DNA from: Sphingomonas sp. PP-F2F-G114-C0414
GTDB taxonomy: Bacteria; Pseudomonadota; Alphaproteobacteria; Sphingomonadales; Sphingomonadaceae
DNA length: 64,000 nt
NCBI RefSeq assembly: GCF_003688595.1
Contig: NZ_RCWT01000014.1
Span: 1 to 64,000 of the forward strand
Direction of reading: 5' to 3'
Position 1 is the stretch's first letter; each line of letters begins with the position of its first letter. Positions 8,847-17,074 of this stretch are shown in pieces. The notes below the pieces were generated by a model, which was not told the origin of the DNA, did not search any database, and saw only the letters and a list, made by a program, of their open reading frames with translations. A program made the translations under genes and the position numbers.

Positions 8847-9515
8847 TTAACCGTCGACGCGTTCCAGGACCGGACCGAGCGCTGCCTCGATGGCGGCGAT
8901 GCGTGTTGCGGCTTCGAGGACGACGCCGCCGCGGTCCCAGTGGATATGCGCGTCACCGATCGCCAGCGCGGCATCCGCGTGGACGGTCAACGCGAGATGG
9001 CGGCGGTCGCCGTTCTGGCGGATCGCCACGAGGCGTTCGATCTCGGGGACCAGATCGGGTGCGACGGCGACACCGATCTCCTGTCCGCGCGCGACCTGTT
9101 GCAGCGCGCGGCCGATCGCCGCGTCGATCGCGCCGCCGGGATATTCGACGAGCGCGCGACCGGCGAGCAGCTCCGCGGCGACGATCGCGACCGATGCCGC
9201 CTCGCGTGCGGCCTCCTGTGCCACGCTTTCGAGCTCCGCCTCGACCGTCTCGATCGTCGCATGGAGCGCGTCGACCGCGGCGAGCAGCGCGGTATCGCGA
9301 TCGGACTGCGCCTGGGCGAGGCCTGCGTCGAACCCGTCCGCCCGGGCGACCGCGACGTGGCGGTCGCAATCGGCACGGGCGAGCGCGAGTTCGGCCTCCA
9401 GCGTCGCGATCATCAGCTGGAGATCCTCGGTCTCCGCATGCGCGGTACGGAGCGGGACGGCGGTTTCGAACACGCGATCGAACGCGAACGGGCGGATGTG
9501 AAAGGCTGCGTCCAT
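8847..9515 (-). CDS. fliH: Flagellar export ATPase regulator FliH
   Basis: FliH holds the export ATPase FliI and links it to the C-ring. The 222-residue product is Ala/Glu-rich and predicted to be coiled-coil for residues 30-130 (EDLQLMIATLEAELALARA, then LESVAQEAAREAASVAI). The C-terminal globular part (about 130-222) has the FliH/HrpE-like pattern IGRALQQVARGQEIGVAV and IHWDRGGVVLEAATRIAAI. It follows fliG after 4 bases. The gene order fliG-fliH supports the call. Confidence 0.88.
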   Translation of the reverse strand: MDAAFHIRPFAFDRVFETAVPLRTAHAETEDLQLMIATLEAELALARADCDRHVAVARADGFDAGLAQAQSDRDTALLAAVDALHATIETVEAELESVAQEAAREAASVAIVAAELLAGRALVEYPGGAIDAAIGRALQQVARGQEIGVAVAPDLVPEIERLVAIRQNGDRRHLALTVHADAALAIGDAHIHWDRGGVVLEAATRIAAIEAALGPVLERVDG

Positions 9516-9519
9516 GGTC

Positions 9520-10560
9520 TCAGACGATCATCGCATCGTTGCTCTTCGGATCGACCAGCAGGATATCGCCGCTGTCGGCGAGCTGCTTGGCGAGCCGGAC
9601 GAGCGCGGTCTGCGCCTCCTCGCAATCGCGCGCGCGGACCGGCCCCATCGCCGCCATGTCCTCGCGCATCAGCTTTGCCGAGCGCTCGGTCATCGTACCG
9701 AGGAACAGCCGGCGGATTTCGTCGGTGGCCCCCTTGAGCGCGAGCGCCATCTGTCGCTTGTCGGCCTGACGGACGATCACCGCGGCGGCCTGCGGGACCA
9801 GCCCGCCGAGATCCTCGAACGTGAACATCAGCGCGCGGATCCGCTCGGCGGACTCGGGAGCGTGTTCGTCGAGCGCGTAGAGCATCGCTTCTTCGGTCGA
9901 CCGGTCCATCGCGTTGAAAACTTCGGCCATCGCCTCGTGCGGATCGTGGCGTTGCGCGCGCGACAGGTTGTTCATAAACTCGCTGCGCAGCGTCTGCTCG
10001 ACCTGGAGCAGCACGTCCTTCTGGACGGTCTCCATTCGCAACATCCGCTGGATGACCTCCGTGGCGATGTCCTGGGGCAATTGCGCGAGCACGCCGGCGG
10101 CGTTTTCGGGCTTCAGTTTCGACAGGATGACCGCGACGGTCTGCGGATATTCGTTCTTGAGATAGCGCGCGAGCACCGACTCGCTGACGTTGGACAGCTT
10201 GTCCCACATCGTCCGGCCGGCGGGACCACGGATATCCTCCATGATCTCGCGCACGCGGTCGGTCGGCAACACGCCGTCGAGCAGGCGTTCGGCGGTCTCG
10301 TACGAGCCGTGCAGCGCGTTCATGCTGGTGACTTCGCCGGTGAAGCTGACGAGCAGATGCTCGGCGACATGCGACGGCACGCGACCGAGCTGGGCGATCG
10401 CCGACGACAGGTCCTTGACCTCCTCGACCGACAATTGATCCCAGATCGGTGCGCCATGCTCCTTGCCAAGAGTCAGCATCAGCGCGGCGGCGCGCTCGAT
10501 GCCGGAATAGCGCTTAAGTTCGGGCGGTTCGGCCAGCGTCATGGTCCGCGTGTGCTCCAA
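9520..10560 (-). CDS. fliG: Flagellar motor switch protein FliG
   Basis: FliG is the rotor protein that contacts the MotA stator and transmits torque. The 346-residue product has the usual three domains. These include the armadillo-like middle (PQTVAVILSKLKPENAAGVLAQLP at about 138-161; shown as VAVILSKLKPENAAGVLAQL). The C-terminal torque helix region (FTFEDLGGLVPQAAAVIVRQ) is followed by KRQMALALKGATDEIRRLFL. Length is normal. It starts the minus-strand side of a palindromic promoter shared with the FlaEY-like gene. Confidence 0.96.
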   Translation of the reverse strand: MEHTRTMTLAEPPELKRYSGIERAAALMLTLGKEHGAPIWDQLSVEEVKDLSSAIAQLGRVPSHVAEHLLVSFTGEVTSMNALHGSYETAERLLDGVLPTDRVREIMEDIRGPAGRTMWDKLSNVSESVLARYLKNEYPQTVAVILSKLKPENAAGVLAQLPQDIATEVIQRMLRMETVQKDVLLQVEQTLRSEFMNNLSRAQRHDPHEAMAEVFNAMDRSTEEAMLYALDEHAPESAERIRALMFTFEDLGGLVPQAAAVIVRQADKRQMALALKGATDEIRRLFLGTMTERSAKLMREDMAAMGPVRARDCEEAQTALVRLAKQLADSGDILLVDPKSNDAMIV

Positions 10561-10576
10561 AAGATCGCGTCGGGAA

Positions 10577-10624
10577 CCGGCCCGTACGCTTCCCCCCTAT
10601 TATAGGAGAGAGCGATCGATCCGG
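10577..10624. promoter_or_regulatory. Bidirectional flagellar promoter between fliG and the FlaEY-like gene
   Basis: A perfect palindromic box CCTATTATAGG (10596-10606) lies 35 bases before fliG (minus) and 39 bases before the FlaEY-like ATG (plus). A CCGG box stands exactly 15 bases upstream in the plus direction (10577-10580, context GGAACCGG) and 14 bases upstream in the minus direction (10621-10624). One box thus appears to serve two divergent units. Confidence 0.72.
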
Positions 10625-10645
10625 ACGGCGCTCGAAGAGGAAGAC

Positions 10646-13393
10646 ATGAGCAATTTCTCGAATGGCCTGATCGGTCTCAGCGTGTTGACGGGCAGCGATG
10701 CCTTCTCGGCCTTTGCCGCGTCCAACGCGGCGACGCCGATCGAAACCAAGGCGCAGCGCAAGGCGAAGGCGGCGTTCACCACGCCCGTGACGACGCCGCC
10801 CTGGAAGCAGAAGGCCTCGACGCTCAGCGACTCGTCGCAGGTGTCGCTGATCAAGAGCATGAAGTCGATCATCGACAAGGCGAGCAGCAGCAGCGCTAGC
10901 GTGCCCGGCGATGTGCAGACGACCTTCGTCGCGTACAAGGCGCTCGATCGCCTGCGCCTGCTTGCCGAAAGCGCGGCCAAGGACACCACCGCGTCGAGCG
11001 AACGCACCAATCTGGAAAAGGCGTTCGCCAAGGGGTTGGCTGATCTCAAGACCTATCTGGGATCGGCGCCGTCGGACAAGATGGACCTGTCGTTCGGCAG
11101 CCTCGCACGGCAGGCGCAGACCGTCGGCGTCAAGGCGGCATCGTCGCTGAGCACCGCGACGATCGTCGGGACGGGCGTCAACGACACGCGCACCGCGCCG
11201 CTGGCGGGAATGACCGGCAAGGAAATTCTGCGTATCGACCTGTCGCAGCCGGGCGTCTCGGACAGTGTCACGGTCGATCTGTCGGGGACGCCGCAGCCGC
11301 CGACGCTCGACAGCGTCGCCGATGCGATCAACGCGAAGATCGTCGCGGTGCCAAAGCGCGATGCGAGCGGCAATGCGGTGCTCGACGACACCGGCAACCC
11401 GGTGCCGCGCTGGCCTTCGGTCAAGTTCGTCCCCGCCAAGACCGGCGAGAAATGGACGCTGTCGCTCGAGCGTGCCGGCTTCGAGACGGTGTCGATCGAC
11501 CAGGTCGGCGCGAGCGATGCGCTGATGGTCGCGAGCGGCGTCACCGAACCCGATACCCCGACCAATACGCGGATATCGCGGTTCGACGATCTGACGACCG
11601 ACCCGACGCGCAAGACGCTCGGCACGATCAGCGCGGTCGATCGGGCGGCGACCGCGCGGCAGGAGGTCGTCGCCTCGACCGATACGACCGGCAAGGCGAA
11701 GGCGACGACGATCTCGGCGGCGGCCAATGCACAGGCGATTGCGACCGACGCGAACGGGTTCAGCTATGTCGTCGGCACGACCGCAGGCGATATTGGCGGC
11801 AATCTGTCGCACGGTGCCGACGATCTGTTCCTGACCAAGGTCGACAGCGAAGGCAGCGTCGTCTGGCAACGCAATCTGGGCGCGGCGGGCTCTGCGCAAG
11901 GCGCAGCCGTCACGATCGCGCCCGATGGCGGGATCGTCGTGGCGGGGACCGTGACGGGCGGGTTCGACGGCGCCAACAGCGACGGCGACATGATGGTCGC
12001 GCGCTATGACGCGTCGGGCGGCGAGACGTTCTCAACTCTGGTCCGCTCGCTCGGCGCGCAATCCGCGACGGCGGTGGCGGTCGGTGCGGACGGTTCGATC
12101 TATATCGGCGGCCAGACCGAGGCGAACGGCGGCGATGCGTATCTCGCGCGGCTGGACGCGACCGGCACGTTGAAGGAGACACGCACGATCGGTGGCGCCG
12201 GTGCGGACACGGTCAAGGCGCTGGCGATCTCGGGCGACGGACAGGTTCTCGCGCTGACCAGCGAAAGTGGTCAAGCAACTGTCCACAAGCTCGACGCCCG
12301 ATCGCTGGCGACCGATATTGCAACGCTCGGCCTGGGCAGGGCGGATGCGCGCGCTATCGCAGTGGCGGCGGACGGCACGATCGCGATCGGTGGCGCGACC
12401 GATGCCGCGCTGTCGGGGACGCAGGCGAACGCCGGCGGGGCTGGGCGCGATGGCTTTGTCGCGCGGATCGACGCCGGGTTGTCGGGCGCGGCGATCACCT
12501 ATGTCGCGACGGCTGGCGAGGACCAGGTCGATAGCGTCGCGTTCCTGGGTGGTGAAATCTATGCGGGCGGCCGCACCAATGGGACGCTGGGTACGGCCAA
12601 GACCGGGACCACCGACGGCTTCGTCGCGCGGATCGACGCATCGACCGGCGCGATCGGGACGACCAGCCAGTTCGGCGTGATCGGCGCCAAGACCGAGTCG
12701 GTGCGCGTGTCGGCTATCGCTGGCGGCGACACCGTGCTCGGCGCGATCGGCTTGCACCGGGGCACGCTGACGCCGAGCGATTCGGTGACGCTCGAGGCGC
12801 AGACCAGCCTGCGCGCCGGGGACGAGTTCTCCGTCCGGATCAACGGCGGTGCGCTGCGCAAGATCGTGATCGGCGACGACGATACGCTGTCTACGCTCGC
12901 CGACCGGGTTCGGCAGCTCGTCGGGACGAAGGTCGCGAGCGTCACCACGCCGCTGAAAGGTGCGGGCCGCAATCTTCGCCTCGACCTGAAACCCGGCAAC
13001 GAGATCGAATTCGTCGCAGGGTCGGCGGGCAAGGATGCGCTCGCCAAGCTCGGTCTCGACGCGCGGCGGATCTCGAGCCCGGCGTCGATTCCCGACGATG
13101 CGCCGAAAGTCAGGCCCGGCGGTGCGTTCGCGCTGGGGCTGAACGAGGCGCTCCGGCTCGATACGAAGACCGAGGCGGCCAACGCGCTGTCCCGGATCAC
13201 GCAGGCGATCTCGTTCGCGCAGTCCGCGTATCGATCGCTCTATTGGGACGATACCAAGGCGTTGCTTGCGGACACCGGTGTGTCGAACGGGCGCAAGCCG
13301 GGCTCGACCGCGATCGAGCAGGCACAACTCGGCAATTATCAGGCCGCGCTGACCCGGTTGTCGGGCGGTTCGTCAAGCTACACGGGATTCTAG
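10646..13393 (+). CDS. FlaEY-like flagellar protein with beta-propeller repeats
   Basis: The 915-residue product starts at ATG 10646, behind AAGAGGAAG; upstream codons in the frame lie inside the promoter. Residues about 185-330 and 720-840 carry flagellin-hook IN-like segments (PPTLDSVADAINAKI; GDDDTLSTLADRVRQLVGT). Between them lies an SBBP/NHL-like beta-propeller of about six blades with repeats such as GFSYVVGTTAG, GSIYIGGQTEANGG and GDGFVARIDA-type text. The layout resembles the Caulobacter FlaEY family, which affects filament assembly; that link is from memory of domain layout. Hook-IN segments occur in FlgK and flagellins, so a role at the hook-filament junction is likely. It is followed after 2 bases by flgB. 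Confidence 0.72.
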   Translation: MSNFSNGLIGLSVLTGSDAFSAFAASNAATPIETKAQRKAKAAFTTPVTTPPWKQKASTLSDSSQVSLIKSMKSIIDKASSSSASVPGDVQTTFVAYKALDRLRLLAESAAKDTTASSERTNLEKAFAKGLADLKTYLGSAPSDKMDLSFGSLARQAQTVGVKAASSLSTATIVGTGVNDTRTAPLAGMTGKEILRIDLSQPGVSDSVTVDLSGTPQPPTLDSVADAINAKIVAVPKRDASGNAVLDDTGNPVPRWPSVKFVPAKTGEKWTLSLERAGFETVSIDQVGASDALMVASGVTEPDTPTNTRISRFDDLTTDPTRKTLGTISAVDRAATARQEVVASTDTTGKAKATTISAAANAQAIATDANGFSYVVGTTAGDIGGNLSHGADDLFLTKVDSEGSVVWQRNLGAAGSAQGAAVTIAPDGGIVVAGTVTGGFDGANSDGDMMVARYDASGGETFSTLVRSLGAQSATAVAVGADGSIYIGGQTEANGGDAYLARLDATGTLKETRTIGGAGADTVKALAISGDGQVLALTSESGQATVHKLDARSLATDIATLGLGRADARAIAVAADGTIAIGGATDAALSGTQANAGGAGRDGFVARIDAGLSGAAITYVATAGEDQVDSVAFLGGEIYAGGRTNGTLGTAKTGTTDGFVARIDASTGAIGTTSQFGVIGAKTESVRVSAIAGGDTVLGAIGLHRGTLTPSDSVTLEAQTSLRAGDEFSVRINGGALRKIVIGDDDTLSTLADRVRQLVGTKVASVTTPLKGAGRNLRLDLKPGNEIEFVAGSAGKDALAKLGLDARRISSPASIPDDAPKVRPGGAFALGLNEALRLDTKTEAANALSRITQAISFAQSAYRSLYWDDTKALLADTGVSNGRKPGSTAIEQAQLGNYQAALTRLSGGSSSYTGF

Positions 13394-13395
13394 AC

Positions 13396-13827
13396 ATGGG
13401 CGTTCCCTCGATCCTCGCAGGCATCACGCGCGAGATGAAGCATCTGGCGGACCGGCAGCGCGTCATCGCGCAGAACATCGCCAATTCGGAAACGCCGGGC
13501 TTCAAGGCGCGCGACGTCGCAGCGCCCGATTTCTCCGAACTGCTCGCGCAGCAGACCGGCGGGCGCAGCGGCAGCCCGAGCATCGCGCGCCCTCGCGTGA
13601 TGCTGACCGGGGCGATGAGCGCGCTGGGTGCGCGCGCGCCTCGAGGTGGCGGGGGGATCCAGCTCGATCACGACGTCAGCGAAACCAAGCCCGACGGCAA
13701 CAACGTGACGGTCGAGGATCAATTGCTGAAGATGGGGCAGATCCAGGCCGACTTCACCGCGATGACCAATCTCTATCGCAAGCAGCAGTCGCTGCTGAAG
13801 ACCGCACTGGGCCGTAGCGGTGGCTGA
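13396..13827 (+). CDS. flgB: Flagellar proximal rod protein FlgB
   Basis: FlgB is a proximal rod subunit. The 143-residue product has the rod-family N-terminus (HLADRQRVIAQNIANSETPG) and the C-terminal FlgB pattern (DGNNVTVEDQLLKMGQIQAD, then FTAMTNLYRKQQSLLKTALG). The start 2 bases after the FlaEY-like stop is preferred over upstream codons in the long frame. It is unusual that flgC and fliE, which normally follow flgB, are absent; an intergenic repeat and a convergent regulator gene follow instead. Confidence 0.92.
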   Translation: MGVPSILAGITREMKHLADRQRVIAQNIANSETPGFKARDVAAPDFSELLAQQTGGRSGSPSIARPRVMLTGAMSALGARAPRGGGGIQLDHDVSETKPDGNNVTVEDQLLKMGQIQADFTAMTNLYRKQQSLLKTALGRSGG

Positions 13828-14035
13828 GCTGTGACTTGAGCCGGAGCGCACTCGGCTTGTATCTAAAAATACGATCGAACTCCGACGTGCCGTGCTCTTC
13901 GGCTAGGCTGAGGAAAGCCTCGTTCCGACATCCGAGTACGCGTTGCGTCGATCGATATTCGGCGAAGAGTGGCTCAGAAACTAGTCTGGGCTTTAAACAA
14001 GGGTCGGGCCGCGTTCGACCGTCAGTCCGCTCCTC

Positions 14036-14092
14036 CTTGTTCTCCCGCGAAGGCGGGAGCCCAGTCTGGGTCCCCGCCTTCGCGGGGAAACA
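14036..14092. repeat. Intergenic mosaic repeat, two hairpins (copy 2, inverted)
   Basis: Same unit as at 8708, in opposite orientation: TCCCGC-GAAG-GCGGGA at 14043-14058 and CCCCGC-CTTC-GCGGGG at 14072-14087, joined by GCCCAGTCTGGGT. It sits between the convergent ends of flgB and the XRE regulator and may act as a two-way transcription stop. The rest of the gap from 13828 shows only a weak hairpin near 13845-13860. Confidence 0.8.
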
Positions 14093-14129
14093 TTCTGCCG
14101 TTTGTTCGACGGGTTAGCCCCGATCCGTC

Positions 14130-15305
14130 CTAGACGTGATACGCCGCGATCACCGCGACGGCGTCGGCAGGGGCGAGCGTATCGAGCGCGACCGAGTCCG
14201 CCGGATCGAGGCCGTGCGCGGTCATCGCGCCCCGCGGATCCAGCGAGACCGCCATCAGGCGGTGGCCTTCGCCCGATTTGACGAGTGCGATCCCACCAGC
14301 CTGCGGATAGCGGTCCGGATCGACGATCACCGTCGCATGCCCGGGCAGTCCGCTGCCGAGCGGGGCGCGGCCGACGCGGAGGCCGAACGCACGCGGCCCG
14401 GCGAAACTGGGCAGCTCGACGGTTGCGCCGGTCGGCTGCATCGCGATCGCGCCGTCGGCCAGCGGCACGCCGTAGACCGTCGCGAGCCGAACCGAGGCGC
14501 CGACCGTCTGACCAGATGGCAACGCACTCCGGACGCTGGCCGGCGCGACGGGCGCGGAAACGCGTTCGGCGTGGGCAAGCTCCTGACGCAGCGCGGCGAT
14601 GCGTTGCCGGGTCCGCGCCCTGCGATCCTCAGGCCCGCCGATCTCGTGCAGGAACTGGTCGAGCGCACCGCAGGCGTGCATCTGGTCGAGATGCGCGCGC
14701 AATGCCTGCTCGTCGGCGACGTGGAAGAACCGGCACAGCGAAGCGACCGTCGGTGCGCCCCAGCGCAGCAGGCCCTTCTGCGCGTTTTCGAGCCGCGACA
14801 GGATCACCGGCGCGATCCCGAAATCGGAATCGATCACTGCGGGCGATAGCGTCGGATCGCCGGCGCGTGTGGCGCGGATCGCCGCGGCCAGCGCGACCGC
14901 GGTCTCCGCCTCACCCTGATCGTCGAGCACCGCCGTATCGGCGAACGGGGCAAACCAGGTTTCGAGGTCAAACTGCGGCGATTGCACGTCGATCAGCAGA
15001 TCTTCGGGCTCGACGTCCAGCGTTCCCGCGATCCGGACAAGCTCGATCGCGCGCGGGAAAACCTCGCCACGCTCGATCTTCGACAGGCGGATATACGGGA
15101 TTTCGGGGATCGACCCGGCAAAGGCGAGGAGCTTGGGATGGCCGCGCTTCAGGCGATGTTCGCGCACGCGGTTGGGGAACACGACCGAGCGATAGCGATC
15201 GGCGACGATGACGCCACCGCCGGTTCCGCCATTCGCCAGGACATCGGCAGCCAACGGCTTCGAATGCCCCTTACGCGGCCGATCCTGCCGAGTGAGGACG
15301 GTCAC
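14130..15305 (-). CDS. XRE-family regulator with S24/LexA-like C-terminal domain
   Basis: The 391-residue product (GTG start at 15305; a later GTG is possible) has an XRE-type HTH at about 46-104 (IPYIRLSKIERGEVFPRAIEL, shown as YIRLSKIERGEVFPRAIEL). A second HTH-like region lies at about 150-205 (IAPVILSRLENAQKGLLRWG). The C-terminal ~130 residues resemble an S24-type regulatory domain (GPRAFGLRVGRAPLG, ATVIVDPDRYPQAGGIALV, then GHRLMAVSLDP). A catalytic Ser/Lys pair could not be assigned. Its place inside the island makes it a candidate motility regulator. The target is unknown. Confidence 0.7.
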   Translation of the reverse strand: MTVLTRQDRPRKGHSKPLAADVLANGGTGGGVIVADRYRSVVFPNRVREHRLKRGHPKLLAFAGSIPEIPYIRLSKIERGEVFPRAIELVRIAGTLDVEPEDLLIDVQSPQFDLETWFAPFADTAVLDDQGEAETAVALAAAIRATRAGDPTLSPAVIDSDFGIAPVILSRLENAQKGLLRWGAPTVASLCRFFHVADEQALRAHLDQMHACGALDQFLHEIGGPEDRRARTRQRIAALRQELAHAERVSAPVAPASVRSALPSGQTVGASVRLATVYGVPLADGAIAMQPTGATVELPSFAGPRAFGLRVGRAPLGSGLPGHATVIVDPDRYPQAGGIALVKSGEGHRLMAVSLDPRGAMTAHGLDPADSVALDTLAPADAVAVIAAYHV

Positions 15306-15384
15306 TCACGCTGCTCCACTGCTCAATTCCCCTATACGTCATCTTCCTATCAAGAATTACGGATCGATGACAACGGAAACGCAG

Positions 15385-15393
15385 CGGTATAGG
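15385..15393 (-). promoter_or_regulatory. Weak CCTATA-type element before the XRE regulator
   Basis: CCTATACCG on the minus strand lies 79 bases before the GTG start of the XRE gene, in the gap after the unknown gene at 15433. Only the first six bases match the flagellar box, and no CCGG lies at the usual distance. Confidence 0.3.
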
Positions 15394-15432
15394 ATGTCTC
15401 AAAGCGGGATATCGGACCGGTCGAGTGTCGGA

Positions 15433-15948
15433 TCAGTTGAGTGGGGCGTAAAGACGGTCGGCGGCCATCAGCGTCCAGATGCTGTCGGGTGCTGGCGGAA
15501 TGATGGCGACGGCCGTACCGCGCCGATCCGCGGCGGCGATCAGCGCGCTTGCGTCGCGCGGTGGCCGCCCCGTCATCAGGACCACGCCCGTTCCGTCGGT
15601 GACGATACAGGAGAAGGCGGCGCCGTGGCGTGCTGTCCGGATCGCGGCCAGTCGAGCGAACAATACGATGGAGGCTCGCTCGAGCGTGGCTACAGCGGGA
15701 CCGAGAAGATGATCCGGGCGAGCGCAGCGCGGATCGCGGTAGGGGACGAGCGTCTCGTCCCATAATGTGAGGACAAGCGCGCCCTCGCTGGTTTGAGTTG
15801 GTAGTGCCAGCGTCAACAGGACCGCACCCTGGCACTGCATCAATCCCGATCCGATCAACGCAATATCGCGGGCGGCACGGATCAGGCGTTCGTCGATGTC
15901 GGATGGATTGTCGAGGGCCAGCAAATCCGTCATATCGTGCACCGGCAT
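15433..15948 (-). CDS. Unknown protein in the flagellar regulon
   Basis: The 171-residue product is not recognised. It starts behind a good ribosome site (GGGAGG, 7 bases before ATG 15948). It looks like a compact alpha/beta domain: a helical start (DIDERLIRAARDIALIGSGL), alternating beta strands (GAVLLTLALP, ALVLTLWDETLV), a central helix with ATLERASIVLFARLAAIRTA, and a final strand/helix region with GTAVAIIPPAPDSIWTL. No signal peptide or membrane segment is seen. A CCTAAAATAG box 23 bases upstream ties it to the motility genes. It lies between the sigma factor and the XRE regulator, so a regulatory role is possible but unproven. Confidence 0.7.
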   Translation of the reverse strand: MPVHDMTDLLALDNPSDIDERLIRAARDIALIGSGLMQCQGAVLLTLALPTQTSEGALVLTLWDETLVPYRDPRCARPDHLLGPAVATLERASIVLFARLAAIRTARHGAAFSCIVTDGTGVVLMTGRPPRDASALIAAADRRGTAVAIIPPAPDSIWTLMAADRLYAPLN

Positions 15949-15971
15949 CTAAACCTCCCGTAAACCTTGTT

Positions 15972-15981
15972 CTATTTTAGG
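15972..15981 (-). promoter_or_regulatory. CCTAAAATAG promoter-like element before the unknown gene
   Basis: On the minus strand CCTAAAATAG (15981 to 15972) lies 23 bases before ATG 15948. It differs from CCTATAATAG at one base. No CCGG box is found at 15 bases. Confidence 0.45.
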
Positions 15982-16073
15982 AGGGTTTAGGATGCCTGTG
16001 GCGCGGACGACACAAACTATCTTGGGCATGGCGAAAAAGCGTGGCCGGCGCGCTGTCACCGGCCAGCGTCAGA

Positions 16074-16961
16074 TCACAGCGCGACCGACCCGATAGATTC
16101 GCGGCGGGGGCGTGCTGGAACGGGCGTCGACAGCGCTGCGGCGAACCGTGGCGTGCGATCCGCCATTTCGGCGATCGCCGCGGTGGCGCGCTTGGCGACC
16201 TGGCGAGTCCGCTCGCGGACCGCCTCGTCGTCGATCCGGGCGTCCTGCTCGGCATCCTCGGACAGGCGGCGTTCGATCGCCTCGCGGTGGAGCGCGATCT
16301 TGGCTTCCAGCGCGGCGAGGTCCGACGGGTCGATCGGATGGACGGACGAGCGCAGGCGCGGCCCGGCGATCTCGCGTGCACGCTCCGGAGTCGCCTTGCG
16401 AGCGCGACGTGCGAGCTGATCGGTGCCGACGTCGCGCAGGTGATCGACGTAATCCTCGATCAGCTTGGTTCGCGTGAGCGTCGCCATGTGCGCGGATGCG
16501 CCCGATTCGGTCAGCTCCAGCGCATTTTCGTCCATGATCATCGTCTCGAGCGTCATGTCCTCGCCATCGGCGTTCGACATCACGGCATGGAGCGACACGG
16601 TGGCGGCCGAGACCTTCTTCGCCGAGGGGCGCTGATCGGTCATCAGGCGAAAGCGGAGGCCCTGAAGCTCGCCGCGAAGCTGCCAGTTCACGAAGGTCGT
16701 GAACTGCGCCTTGGTCGGGTCATAGCCCTGGATCGCACGGTGCACGCCGATCGCGCAGCACTGCTCGGCGTCCTCCCAATGCGAGACCAGCCCGTATTGG
16801 CGGATGAAGTGGCGGATGCGCGGGGCGATGAGCTTCAGGATCCCGGCAAAGGCGCGGTCGCCATACACGCGCTGGCGGTTGGTCATCGCTGCGCCATCGG
16901 CCGGTGTGTTTTCGATAACGATTGCGACGGCGGCCTCTAGCGCGGCGGTGATCTTCGACAT
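16074..16961 (-). CDS. Sigma-70 family factor with region 2 but no visible region 4
   Basis: From ATG 16961 (behind GGGGAC) the product is 295 residues. Residues about 36-107 match sigma region 2: core-binding helices (GILKLIAPRIRHFIRQYGL) and the region 2.3-2.4 stretch (GYDPTKAQFTTFVNWQLRGEL, given as YDPTKAQFTTFVNWQLRGEL). The remaining ~190 residues are charged and helical and show no helix-turn-helix typical of region 4.2. A longer frame begins at a TTG (17003) but lacks a good ribosome site. It lies at the end of the flbT-fliI-fliJ run and has its own CCTATATGG box. It may be a flagellar sigma factor or a regulator derived from one. Confidence 0.72.
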   Translation of the reverse strand: MSKITAALEAAVAIVIENTPADGAAMTNRQRVYGDRAFAGILKLIAPRIRHFIRQYGLVSHWEDAEQCCAIGVHRAIQGYDPTKAQFTTFVNWQLRGELQGLRFRLMTDQRPSAKKVSAATVSLHAVMSNADGEDMTLETMIMDENALELTESGASAHMATLTRTKLIEDYVDHLRDVGTDQLARRARKATPERAREIAGPRLRSSVHPIDPSDLAALEAKIALHREAIERRLSEDAEQDARIDDEAVRERTRQVAKRATAAIAEMADRTPRFAAALSTPVPARPRRESIGSVAL

Positions 16962-17040
16962 TGGTAGTCCCCAAACCTCGGTCGCTACAGCGCTTCCGAA
17001 CAATCTCCTTTTGGGGTCAATTAGTTAACATCCTGTATCT

Positions 17041-17069
17041 CCCATATAGGATGTAATTGGATTGTACGG
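17041..17069 (-). promoter_or_regulatory. CCTATATGG element before the sigma-like gene
   Basis: CCTATATGG on the minus strand (17050 to 17042) lies about 79 bases before the sigma-factor ATG. A CCGT box (17069-17066) stands 15 bases upstream. This suggests that the sigma-like gene belongs to the regulon it may serve. Confidence 0.5.
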
Positions 17070-17074
17070 AATCG

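Noticed and set aside
15331..15340. CCTATACGTC on the plus strand
   Set aside because: No plus-strand gene follows; it is likely a chance match in a short AT-rich gap.
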